Source: Desulfobulbus sp. (lineage in GTDB: Bacteria > Desulfobacterota > Desulfobulbia > Desulfobulbales > Desulfobulbaceae). From it: a DNA stretch of 9,980 nt. The position numbers were made by a program, and so were the translations under genes. Of the stretch, positions 1-6,336 are shown piece after piece. Each line of letters opens with the position of its first letter. Positions within the stretch are counted from its first letter, which is position 1. The stretch covers positions 1 through 9,980 of the forward strand of contig JAQUEZ010000220.1 in the NCBI GenBank assembly GCA_028684915.1, written 5' to 3'. The notes under the pieces are model-generated. The model searched no databases. It was not told the origin of the DNA and saw only the letters and a program-made list of their open reading frames with translations.

Positions 1-232
1 TTGCTTCGCGACGTAAGTTGAGGGAGAGTTTCCAAAGCCCCATGCAATGGGGCACAGAGGCGATTGTAGCTGTTGGCAGTCAGCCTTCCTAGCCTGAACG
101 GGTATTGCGCCATTTTCATAACTCCTTGTCTTAAAAGGAAATCTATGAAAACAGGCCGGCTCGCCCCGTTGATTTGTCAAGCAGATTTAACGGGTTATAC
201 GTTTTTTTGTCTTGGAGCCTCTCTGCAAATTC
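1..232. other. Left-edge stretch with no convincing gene
   Basis: I see no supported gene here. A frame open from base 3 to a TAG at 90-92 could be the tail of a gene lying to the left, but 29 open codons are not informative. A perfect 7-bp inverted repeat lies at 37-53 (GCCCCAT, loop GCA, ATGGGGC), without a following T-tract on either strand. A second repeat pairs CCCGTT (165-170) with AACGGG (189-194), and a T-run follows at 202-208. This could be a weak terminator reading rightwards, but the 18-base loop is long. An ATG at 145 has a fair ribosome-binding sequence, yet its frame only runs antisense through the dksA-like gene and its product resembles nothing I know. Confidence 0.5.
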
Positions 233-586
233 TTAACCGGACACTACTGATTTTGCTTCTGCCTGTCGAGCGCAGGATATACAAGTCAACACACTTGGGT
301 CGAAACGTAATCGACCTGCGCTGATTTCCTCGTCGCAAACCATGCAAAAACCATACTCACCTGACTCTAGACGTCTGAGCGCGGCCTGGATACGTTGTCC
401 TTCAGCAACAGAAAGACGTGCCGCCGCCTGGGTCATGGCTTGCTGCTGCATTGCGTCTATACGGGAAAGGCGGCCTGTCCGTGTCTGGTCAAGTTCAAGG
501 GGAGAATCTTCTTTTCGTGCTTCTTGACCCGCCTCTGTGACCGTGAGGCGTTGTTTGAAATAGGCCAGATCAATATCATCTCACAT
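233..586 (-). pseudogene. TraR/DksA-family zinc-finger protein, TGA at codon 2
   Basis: Small DksA/TraR-type protein; members of the family bind RNA polymerase and modulate transcription initiation. The C-terminus carries the diagnostic four-cysteine zinc finger, CMVC then 17 residues then CISC, preceded by the typical segment YGFCMVCDEEI. Reading upstream of the first in-frame ATG (451) gives clearly homologous protein: DDIDLAYFKQRL, then LELDQTRTGRLSRIDAM, a usual N-terminal half for this group. The gene is therefore longer than an ATG-only call of 72 residues. The natural start is ATG at 586-584, with GAGG about nine bases upstream, but the next codon is TGA. A TCA-to-TGA change would explain it (Met-Ser-Asp-Asp). 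Alternatives are a non-ATG start (ATT or CTG just downstream) or, less likely, recoding. The coiled-coil arm also looks a few residues short after FKQRL. Family assignment is firm; whether the gene is intact is not. Confidence 0.72.
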
Positions 587-690
587 GGCTTTTGCCTCGT
601 GTTCTCAAAATTTTCAAAGGTTGTTCCTCACTGTCTTCATCGCGGTCGACATTGTACGCCCCTCTTTCGACGATAATGTCGAATTCCTCG
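576..690 (-). other. Possible small acidic ORF or gene remnant
   Basis: Between the VKOR gene stop and the dksA-like gene, one minus-strand frame is open for about 37 codons. It contains protein-like acidic text (for example NVDRDEDSEEQPLKIL) and ends at TGA 578-576, overlapping the start of the dksA-like gene. No ATG, GTG or TTG stands near its beginning, so it could be a frameshifted remnant, an ORF using a rare start, or chance. In a neighbouring frame a good ribosome-binding sequence precedes an ATG, but that frame closes after 12 codons. I do not recognise a family. Confidence 0.2.
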
Positions 691-703
691 CCTCTTTACC
701 TGT

Positions 704-1687
704 TCATCTGGCAGGAAGAGTTGCCGGCAATGAAGGAATAGCGTCGCAATCAGTATTGACTGAACACCCATCCACTTCATTGTTTGCCCGAGGAAGTAAT
801 GAGTCGATTTCTGGTGATGCTTGCAACCGCCCACCCGTTGAAATCGTAGATTGCTGATTTTGGGCATCCAAACCATCAAAATAGGCCATAATCGCGGTTT
901 CGCCTTTGATAATGGCATAGCCGTTGGCTTTTCGTTCCAGCAGGACCGGAATTTCCTCGATATCCAGCGACTCGAGCAATGTTTTATTGATCTTGGGATC
1001 GTACTGCCCGTTCAGGGTCACACCTGGCACGTTAATCGATGTGATGGTATCGATGGGATTGAAGTGCATCGATATCGCCGATTTTTTCGCCATGACCTCC
1101 AGAACTCGTTGGCAATGAGCGCAGGTGGAAGAATAAAAAAGATAGACCGTGGTCGCCGATGATGGGCCAGTTCTACTGGCAAAAACGCCCTCATGGAGCG
1201 TTTTGGATTTTTTAGGATTGTTCTGGAATTCAAGACTTGAAAAAGCCAAAAGCACCACCCCGAACACAAAAGCGCCCGCAAGCAACTGTTTAAAGCCAGC
1301 TAGGAGATTAAGCAGGATGATAAACCCTAATACAATCAGACAATAGGTACAGAAAGCACCCGCAATTATCTGCTGAAAACCAACCAGAACGCCTTCAGCG
1401 GCAAGGCCGGCAAGCAGGAGCAAACGCACCAATTGCGACCGGCTTGTATCCTCCCTTTTGACCCGATACCCACCCCAAAAAACTACCTGGAAAAAGAAAA
1501 GCCCTGCGATATTGAAGAGTAAAGGTGACACCCTGGTCAATTGGTCGACCACCTGGCACCCTTGGCTCAGGCATAGTCCTTCTTTGCCGAGCAAAAGAAT
1601 TGCAATCTGGACAACGATCAATAGGCTGGCGAGCAAAGCAGCCCATCCAACCCATCGCATGGATACAAGGTGTTTTTGTGTGTGCAT
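704..1687 (-). CDS. VKOR-thioredoxin fusion, disulfide bond formation
   Basis: Membrane protein of the bacterial vitamin K epoxide reductase (VKOR) family fused to a thioredoxin-like domain. Such enzymes pass electrons from a periplasmic thiol oxidase to quinone, replacing DsbB. Counting from Met at 1687: TM1 at residues 12-33, a loop cysteine pair C39/C44 (GLCLSQGC), further membrane segments, and the CTYC quinone-side motif at 113-116. After a final TM the soluble domain carries CAHC (189-192) and a probable cis-proline at EEIPVLLE. The VKOR-Trx order matches known fusions. The frame stays open to a TTG at 1774 with no obvious ribosome-binding site, adding 29 residues with no membrane or motif content. 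I prefer the Met at 1687, although it also lacks a clear Shine-Dalgarno. The tail after the Trx fold is long and polar and has two extra cysteines. It is divergent from the arsR-like gene, so control may be shared. Confidence 0.85.
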   Translation of the reverse strand: MHTQKHLVSMRWVGWAALLASLLIVVQIAILLLGKEGLCLSQGCQVVDQLTRVSPLLFNIAGLFFFQVVFWGGYRVKREDTSRSQLVRLLLLAGLAAEGVLVGFQQIIAGAFCTYCLIVLGFIILLNLLAGFKQLLAGAFVFGVVLLAFSSLEFQNNPKKSKTLHEGVFASRTGPSSATTVYLFYSSTCAHCQRVLEVMAKKSAISMHFNPIDTITSINVPGVTLNGQYDPKINKTLLESLDIEEIPVLLERKANGYAIIKGETAIMAYFDGLDAQNQQSTISTGGRLQASPEIDSLLPRANNEVDGCSVNTDCDAIPSLPATLPAR

Positions 1688-1767
1688 AATCGAGTGTGTC
1701 GGTTGTTGATCGTTTTCTTTTTTTGCAATTGGCGAGAGAGGAGTGAGTCCTCCCGAGGTGAAATTTC

Positions 1768-1796
1768 TTGACAAAGACGCATGGTTGATTTACCAA
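1768..1796 (+). promoter_or_regulatory. Possible promoter for the arsR-like operon
   Basis: A perfect TTGACA at 1768-1773 is followed after 17 bases by TACCAA (1791-1796), a poor -10. If used, transcription would begin near 1803 and the ATG at 1804 would be almost leaderless, which fits the absence of a Shine-Dalgarno before it. The segment lies in the divergent gap, where an ArsR operator is expected. TGGT and ACCA half-sites (1782-1785 and 1792-1795) form a short inverted repeat over the -10. Suggestive only. Confidence 0.3.
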
Positions 1797-1803
1797 ATAA
1801 CCC

Positions 1804-2139
1804 ATGAAAAGACAACCGCCGAATGCAAAAGAAATGGCACTTATTGAAGCAAAAGCTAATGTTTTGAAAGCATTAGGTCATCCAACCCGACTATGGATGG
1901 CAGAACAACTTGCCGATGGCGAAAAATGCGTTTGCGAATTGGCAGAGTTTATTGATGCAGATTTCTCAACAATCTCCAAGCACTTATCGGTTCTTAAGCA
2001 GGCCGGAGTCGTTGAGGATGAGAAACGAGGCAAGCAAGTGTATTATCGGCTTAAAGTGCCGTGCATTCTCAAATACATGTCATGCGTAGAAGCTGTCATC
2101 AAGGCAACCGTAAAAGAGCAGGTTGAAATGCTGGCTTGA
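1804..2139 (+). CDS. ArsR-family metal(loid)-responsive repressor
   Basis: Winged-helix repressor of the ArsR/SmtB family, 111 residues. It shows the family start LKALGHPTRLWMAEQL (21-36), the recognition helix STISKHLSVLKQAGVV (55-70) and the wing EKRGKQVYYRL (73-83). Possible thiol ligands are C42 and C44 (EKCVCEL, equivalent to the ELCVCDL motif of ArsR) and C87 and C94 near the C-terminus (VPC, MSC), which suggests As(III), Sb(III) or a soft metal as inducer. Family knowledge: apo-repressor binds DNA and ligand releases it. It heads the plus-strand run and should autoregulate. No Shine-Dalgarno precedes ATG 1804; a second Met (1834) is also possible. The exact inducer cannot be read from sequence. 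Confidence 0.92.
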   Translation: MKRQPPNAKEMALIEAKANVLKALGHPTRLWMAEQLADGEKCVCELAEFIDADFSTISKHLSVLKQAGVVEDEKRGKQVYYRLKVPCILKYMSCVEAVIKATVKEQVEMLA

Positions 2140-2156
2140 GCATTTCGTTATTTTTT
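2125..2156 (+). terminator. Terminator-like hairpin overlapping the arsR stop codon
   Basis: GAAATGCT (2125-2132) and AGCATTTC (2139-2146) form a perfect 8-bp stem with a six-base loop, followed by GTTA and a run of six T (2151-2156). The arsR-like stop codon TGA (2137-2139) lies in the loop and first stem base. The stem is A/T-rich, so termination is probably partial. It would make a short arsR transcript plus limited readthrough into the permease, and ribosomes finishing arsR could modulate it. Confidence 0.6.
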
Positions 2157-2199
2157 GCCTTTTACATGGTTATTTTGTCAAATAAGCAATGGAGCGGTC

Positions 2200-3498
2200 A
2201 TGGAATGGAAAGCTGAGTGGAAATATCTTTTGCTGATCATTGGCGTTTTCCTCGCCTGTTTTTATCTGCCGGTGGGAACGGAGCGTTTTGACAATGCTAT
2301 CTTGGAGGCCTTTCACCTCGTCAAGTGGTATGCTCAGGAACATGTGCTTCTCTGTCTAGTTCCGGCTTTTTTCATTGCCGGGGCGATTGGAGTTTTTGTC
2401 AGCCAGGCTTCGGTGATGAAATATCTGGGGCCGGCGGCCAACAAGGTTGTAGCTTATGGCGTTGCTGCTGTATCCGGCACTATCCTTGCGGTTTGCTCTT
2501 GCACCATCCTCCCTCTCTTTAGCGGGATCTACAGAATGGGCGCGGGCCTTGGCCCGGCCTGCGCCTTTCTCTACTCCGGACCGGCAATCAACGTGCTGGC
2601 AATCGTGCTGACCGCCAGGGTTCTCGGCGTGGAGATGGGCATAGCACGAGGAGTGGGAGCCATAGCGTTTAGCGTGATTATCGGCGCCTTGATGGCGATT
2701 ATTTTCCGTAAGGAGGAAAAAGAAAAGGTTGCCATGCAGATGGCTATGCCGGAAGAGCCCGTCAAACACACGCTCTTACAAAACGGCCTGTATTTTGCTT
2801 CAATGGTTGGCATCCTGGTTTTTGCCAACTGGGGTAAGCCACAGGAGGCCACAGGAGCCTGGGCCAGTATTTATGCGGCAAAATGGATTATCACGTCAGG
2901 CTTTGCGGTAGCCTTGGGCCTAATGCTTATCGCCTGGTTCCAGATGCGTGCCTGGAAAATCGGTCTGATCGCCGTAGCCGTAGTGGGGCTGGCGCTGCTT
3001 TTTCCTGGTCAGCCCATTATCCCATTCACCGCCGGGTTTGTCGGGCTTTCCGTCTTTACCAGCACGGACAAAGGGGAAATGGGTGACTGGTTTTCCACTT
3101 CGTGGGATTTTGCCAAACAAATCCTGCCGTTGCTACTTTTTGGCGTACTTATTGCCGGTGCTTTACTTGGCCGGGTTGGTCATGAAGGTCTGATCCCCTC
3201 GGAGTGGGTTGCCAGGGCCGTAGGCGGAAATTCCTTGCAGGCCAACTTTTTCGCCTCGTTTGCCGGTGCGTTCATGTATTTCGCCACCCTGACCGAAGTA
3301 CCCATCCTGCAAGGCCTCATCGGCAGCGGTATGGGCAAGGGGCCGGCACTGGCTCTGCTCCTGGCAGGACCAGCTCTGAGTTTGCCCAACATGCTGGTCA
3401 TCAACAGTGTGCTTGGAGTGAAAAAAACAGTCACCTTTGTCAGCCTGGTGATTGTGATGGCAACGTTCAGCGGTATGTTTTTTGGTACGGTATTTTAA
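2200..3498 (+). CDS. PF03773 (DUF318/ArsP-like) permease
   Basis: Polytopic inner-membrane permease of 432 residues. It has the two-half layout of the DUF318 family, which includes the methylarsenite exporter ArsP. Hallmarks are VCSCTILPLFSGIYRMGAGLG in the first half with GPAINVLAIV shortly after, and the matching second-half segment FASFAGAFMYFATLTEVPIL followed by GPALALLLAGPALSLPNMLV. A charged cytoplasmic linker (FRKEEKEK) lies between early membrane segments. The start at ATG 2200 is chosen because GGAG lies eight bases upstream and the protein begins with a short amphipathic stretch before TM1; the frame is open further upstream to 2155. Next to an ArsR-like gene, export of an arsenical or another thiophilic species is the natural guess. 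The family is functionally mixed, so I do not assign arsP. Confidence 0.88.
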   Translation: MEWKAEWKYLLLIIGVFLACFYLPVGTERFDNAILEAFHLVKWYAQEHVLLCLVPAFFIAGAIGVFVSQASVMKYLGPAANKVVAYGVAAVSGTILAVCSCTILPLFSGIYRMGAGLGPACAFLYSGPAINVLAIVLTARVLGVEMGIARGVGAIAFSVIIGALMAIIFRKEEKEKVAMQMAMPEEPVKHTLLQNGLYFASMVGILVFANWGKPQEATGAWASIYAAKWIITSGFAVALGLMLIAWFQMRAWKIGLIAVAVVGLALLFPGQPIIPFTAGFVGLSVFTSTDKGEMGDWFSTSWDFAKQILPLLLFGVLIAGALLGRVGHEGLIPSEWVARAVGGNSLQANFFASFAGAFMYFATLTEVPILQGLIGSGMGKGPALALLLAGPALSLPNMLVINSVLGVKKTVTFVSLVIVMATFSGMFFGTVF

Positions 3499-3522
3499 AC
3501 TCTTTTGAATGAGGGAAAGACA

Positions 3523-3753
3523 ATGAAGATTCAAATTCTGGGACCCGGATGCGCGAAATGCACGAAACTCATGGACACGGCAGCGGCCGCCGCCAAGGAA
3601 TTGGGCATTGCCTGTGAGTTCGAAAAAATTTCTGACGTGAATCAGATCATGTCCCATGGCGTTATGATGACTCCCGCCTTGGTGGTAAACGGTGAAGTGA
3701 AGAGTGTTGGCAAGATTCCGTCGCTGGAAGATATGAAAAAGCTGTTACAGTAA
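3523..3753 (+). CDS. Minimal thioredoxin-like protein (Thioredoxin_3)
   Basis: Small cytoplasmic thioredoxin-fold protein of 76 residues, the type often called redox-active disulfide protein 2 (PF13192). It begins MKIQILGPGCAKC, with the redox pair C10/C13 (CAKC), and shows the expected MMTPALVVNGEV segment including the cis-proline. There is no signal peptide. ATG 3523 follows GAGGGAAAGACA, a good ribosome-binding site, and is preferred over the upstream ATG at 3505. It lies 24 bases after the permease, and this pairing is common in genomes. Possible roles are reducing the permease or regulator, or presenting a thiol-bound metalloid. The exact substrate is unknown. Confidence 0.9.
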   Translation: MKIQILGPGCAKCTKLMDTAAAAAKELGIACEFEKISDVNQIMSHGVMMTPALVVNGEVKSVGKIPSLEDMKKLLQ

Positions 3754-3770
3754 ATGAAAAGGAGAAAGCA

Positions 3771-4160
3771 ATGAGTGCAATGCAAAGCGGATGCGGTTGT
3801 TCCTGCGGTGGTGGGGATGCAGGTCCCAAGATCATTTTTTCTTGTTCAGGGTGTGCCGATGTCGGTGAACTGGCTGATCAGGCGGCACGCAAACTGACGA
3901 GGGACGGCGCTGGAAAGATGGCTTGCCTGGCAGGGATTAGTGGCAAGGTCAGCGGCATCGTCAAATCTGCCGAGGCGGCCCAATCAATCCTGGCCATAGA
4001 TGGCTGCCAACTCGACTGCACCCGAAAAACACTCGAGAACTCAGGGTTTACCAGGGTGATTCACCTTCGGTTAAGTGATATTGGCTTCGACAAGGGAAAA
4101 ACCGAGGTGACCCCGGAATCGATAGCCTCGGTCATCAGCAAAGCGATGATTTATCTCTAA
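3771..4160 (+). CDS. DGC-domain putative zinc-binding protein
   Basis: Cysteine-rich cytoplasmic protein of 129 residues matching the DGC family (PF08859), named for a conserved Asp-Gly-Cys. The motif is at residues 77-83, DGCQLDC. Other cysteines cluster at the N-terminus (C8, C10, C12, then SCSGC at 24-28), and MACLAGISG (50-58) is also typical. The N-terminal CGCSCGGG stretch looks like an extra soft-metal site. A strong Shine-Dalgarno (AAAAGGAG) precedes ATG 3771, and only 17 bases separate it from the thioredoxin gene. The biochemical role of the family is not established to my knowledge. Its position between two thioredoxins suggests metal or metalloid binding with redox release, which is inference. 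Confidence 0.85.
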   Translation: MSAMQSGCGCSCGGGDAGPKIIFSCSGCADVGELADQAARKLTRDGAGKMACLAGISGKVSGIVKSAEAAQSILAIDGCQLDCTRKTLENSGFTRVIHLRLSDIGFDKGKTEVTPESIASVISKAMIYL

Positions 4161-4172
4161 ACCGAGGAGTTG

Positions 4173-4571
4173 ATGGTGCGAAAGTTTTCTATTCCGAGCG
4201 TCTTGATGACGCTCACCCTATGTGTATCTATTGGACTCCTTACGCTCACGCAAACGCCAGTCAAGGCTGAGTCTTTACCGCAGGTCCCGGCCCCCGGTCT
4301 GGTGACCATGGTCGACTTAGGCGCAAAAAAATGTATTCCCTGCAAGATGATGGCTCCCATTATCGACGAGTTGGCCAAGGAATATCAAGGACGGGCAGCG
4401 GTCATCTTCATTGATGTCTGGGAAAATTCCGAGGCAGGGCCAAAATTCGGAATCCAGGCCATCCCCACGCAGATCTTTTATGACGCCCAAGGCAAGGAAG
4501 TAACCCGACATGAGGGCTTCTTGGATAAGCAATCCATTGTCAACATGTTCACCAAATTAGGGGTTAAATAA
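4173..4571 (+). CDS. Secreted thioredoxin-family protein
   Basis: Periplasmic thioredoxin-fold protein of 132 residues. Residues 1-32 are a signal peptide: positive MVRK, a hydrophobic core, then a TPVKA cleavage site. The mature part carries CIPC (54-57) followed by KMMAPIIDEL, then AVIFIDVWEN, and the cis-proline loop AIPTQIFYD, so all core thioredoxin elements are present. GAGGAG at 4164-4169 lies very close to three in-frame candidates (TTG 4170, ATG 4173, GTG 4176); I take ATG 4173. It is followed three bases later by the CcdA-like gene, its likely electron donor, so a reducing role in the periplasm is probable. Possible clients are the rhodaneses downstream. Confidence 0.9.
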   Translation: MVRKFSIPSVLMTLTLCVSIGLLTLTQTPVKAESLPQVPAPGLVTMVDLGAKKCIPCKMMAPIIDELAKEYQGRAAVIFIDVWENSEAGPKFGIQAIPTQIFYDAQGKEVTRHEGFLDKQSIVNMFTKLGVK

Positions 4572-4574
4572 CCC

Positions 4575-5282
4575 ATGGATCAATTTTTCCTCATCATCAA
4601 CGCCTGGATGACTCAAGGCCTCCTTTTGGGGGCCTTGGGCTGTTTCCTCTGGGGAATGGTTAGCGTGCTGTTCAGCCCCTGCCACTTGGCTTCCATCCCG
4701 CTCATCGTTAGCTATGTGGCGGGACAGAATCAAATCGTGGCAGGAAAGAAGGCGGCTCTTTATGCCGTGGTGTTTACACTCGGCTTGTTCATCACCATCG
4801 CCGCTATCGGTGTTGTCTGCGCCATGCTTGGCCGCATGCTCGGCGATGTCGGCCCTTATATGAGTATTGCAGTGGGCGCCATTCTTGTCTGGGTTTCCCT
4901 AGATATTCTCGGCGTGGCCAAATGCTCCATGTCCAGCGGACTTATGGCCAAAATTAAGGTGAAAGGGTTGTTTGGCGCACTTGTTCTTGGCCTGGCCTAC
5001 GGCGTTCTCTCCGGTTCATGCACCTTTGGCTTTATTGCCCCCATTCTTGCCATCATTACCGTACAACAGAAGGTCCTCACCGGAGTTGTCTTTATCCTGC
5101 TTTTCGGCATTGGTCACTGCATTCCCATTGCCGTGGCTGGCAGTTCCACCGCCATGGTCAAACGTTTTCTGGAAAACAGCGCCTGGCAACAAGGAAGCGG
5201 ACTCTTTCGTAAACTTGCCGGTGTTTGTATCGGTGCCCTGGGAATTTATTTCATAAGCCAACCACTCCTGGCAATAGTGTAA
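4575..5282 (+). CDS. CcdA/DsbD-like transmembrane electron carrier
   Basis: Inner-membrane protein of 235 residues with about six transmembrane helices. It belongs to the CcdA/DsbD-beta family that moves electrons from cytoplasmic thioredoxin to periplasmic thiol proteins. The two conserved cysteines sit in paired helices: C36 in LFSPCHLASIPLI and C149 in LSGSCTFGFIAPIL. The internal pseudo-symmetry of these segments and the overall length are as expected. It starts three bases after the secreted thioredoxin stop and has only a distant AGGGG for ribosome binding, so translational coupling is likely. Within this operon it probably recharges that thioredoxin rather than serving cytochrome c maturation, since no cytochrome maturation genes are present. 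Confidence 0.92.
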   Translation: MDQFFLIINAWMTQGLLLGALGCFLWGMVSVLFSPCHLASIPLIVSYVAGQNQIVAGKKAALYAVVFTLGLFITIAAIGVVCAMLGRMLGDVGPYMSIAVGAILVWVSLDILGVAKCSMSSGLMAKIKVKGLFGALVLGLAYGVLSGSCTFGFIAPILAIITVQQKVLTGVVFILLFGIGHCIPIAVAGSSTAMVKRFLENSAWQQGSGLFRKLAGVCIGALGIYFISQPLLAIV

Positions 5283-5316
5283 TTCGCCAAGATTGTTCAC
5301 GGGGAAGGAGACTTCC

Positions 5317-6222
5317 ATGTTCAACCGGTTCATCGTTGCAACGGATTTATCCCCAGCATCGTTTTCGATGGTGCATTGCCTTGATAATCTGAAGATATAT
5401 GGTGCTCGTCATTGCCTGCTTTTGCAATGCCTCTCCCCTGAAGAATACGATTCAACAGTTGTCGCTTATGACGCCAAAGTATTGAACGATATTCTCCGAC
5501 AACAAAAGGAAATTCTCACAACCCAAGGGTACTCGGTTGAAACGCGAATTATATCAGGCGACACGAAACATCAACTCAATCAAATAGCCGTGCGGGAGAA
5601 TTACTCCCTCTTTGTAGTCGGCACACGGGAACATTCTTTTATTGGCGAAACCTTTCTGGGAGGGATTGCCAACGATATCATGCACCATGCCTGCAAACCG
5701 GTGCTCTGCCTGCGGGGTGATTTGGGATCAAGGGGGAAGAGAGATAGTGCCTGCCATTTTCGATTCAATGAGCATGTGCTCTATCCCACCGACTTCTCGG
5801 ACAATTCAACTCATGCGTTCACCTGCGTCAAGGAACTGGTGGCCTGCGGCGCACAAAGGGTAACGCTTTTTCATGTCCAACAACTTCTCCATGACCAAGG
5901 CCAAGGAATTCGGTCAGATGAGGCTGGCGATACCAGGTTGCACCAGTTGATGAATATGCGGGAGATCTTACAAGAGCTCGGCAAAGCCGAGATATAAGTT
6001 GAGATACGTGAAGGCGCTCCAGCGCAGGAAATTCTTCGCTGGATACAAGAGCATGGAGTGCAATTGGTCGTCATGGCTTCCCGTTGCCGAAACATGCTTG
6101 AAGAATTTTTTATTGGCAGCGTGAGCCACCATATTGCACGTCATGCCGAGTCCAGTGTGCTTTTTATCCCATCTGTACAACCCAGTTCGTGGTCGGTTCA
6201 ATCATCATGTTGGCACTCATAA
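5317..6222 (+). pseudogene. Tandem universal stress protein, split by in-frame TAA
   Basis: Two-domain universal stress protein (UspA fold). The first domain begins MFNRFIVATDLSPAS and runs to about residue 138 (ACKPVLCL). The second begins with HVLYPTDFSDNSTHAF. TAA at 5995-5997 (codon 227) interrupts the second domain, but the same frame continues for 74 codons with clear Usp text: VEIREGAPAQEILRWI, LVVMASR, then EEFFIGSVSHHIARHA and SSVLFIP, ending at TAA 6220-6222. The break is therefore a point nonsense mutation or a base error, not a natural end. The nucleotide-binding glycines are poorly kept (GTRE in domain 1, MASR in domain 2), so ATP binding is doubtful anyway. AAGGAG precedes ATG 5317. 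Because the stop is TAA, selenocysteine cannot explain it. A truncated 226-residue product could still be made. Confidence 0.8.
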
Positions 6223-6336
6223 GAACAAACGGGCAGGCAGTCACGATGGAGTCTTGGCGGCCTTCCCAGATGTATGCATGAGGAGCTTGTCTGTGTACTC
6301 GTTCTCCGTGATTCGCTATTCAATTGGAGGTTAGTT

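Noticed and set aside
37..53. Perfect 7-bp inverted repeat GCCCCAT/ATGGGGC
   Set aside because: Neither strand shows a T-tract after it and it is far from any gene end, so I do not call it a terminator or other named element.
3..92. Open frame at the left edge that could be the C-terminus of a gene outside
   Set aside because: Only 29 codons and no recognisable motif; an open frame this short is expected by chance fairly often.
73..324. Plus-strand ORF of 83 residues, with an internal ATG at 145 preceded by AAAAGGAAA
   Set aside because: Its second half lies antisense to the dksA-like zinc-finger coding region, and the translation looks random with no family resemblance.
2137..2139. Sec readthrough at other TGA stops (arsR-like, VKOR fusion, last rhodanese)
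   Set aside because: Each protein ends at its normal family length and the sequence past the stop does not resemble its family.
2356..3657. Several long minus-strand ORFs across the permease gene
   Set aside because: They are shadows of the permease coding frame; their translations show biased, low-information composition and no motifs.
5995..5997. Recoding as an explanation for the stop in the usp gene
   Set aside because: The codon is TAA, which is not used for selenocysteine (TGA) or pyrrolysine (TAG); a mutation or base error is simpler.
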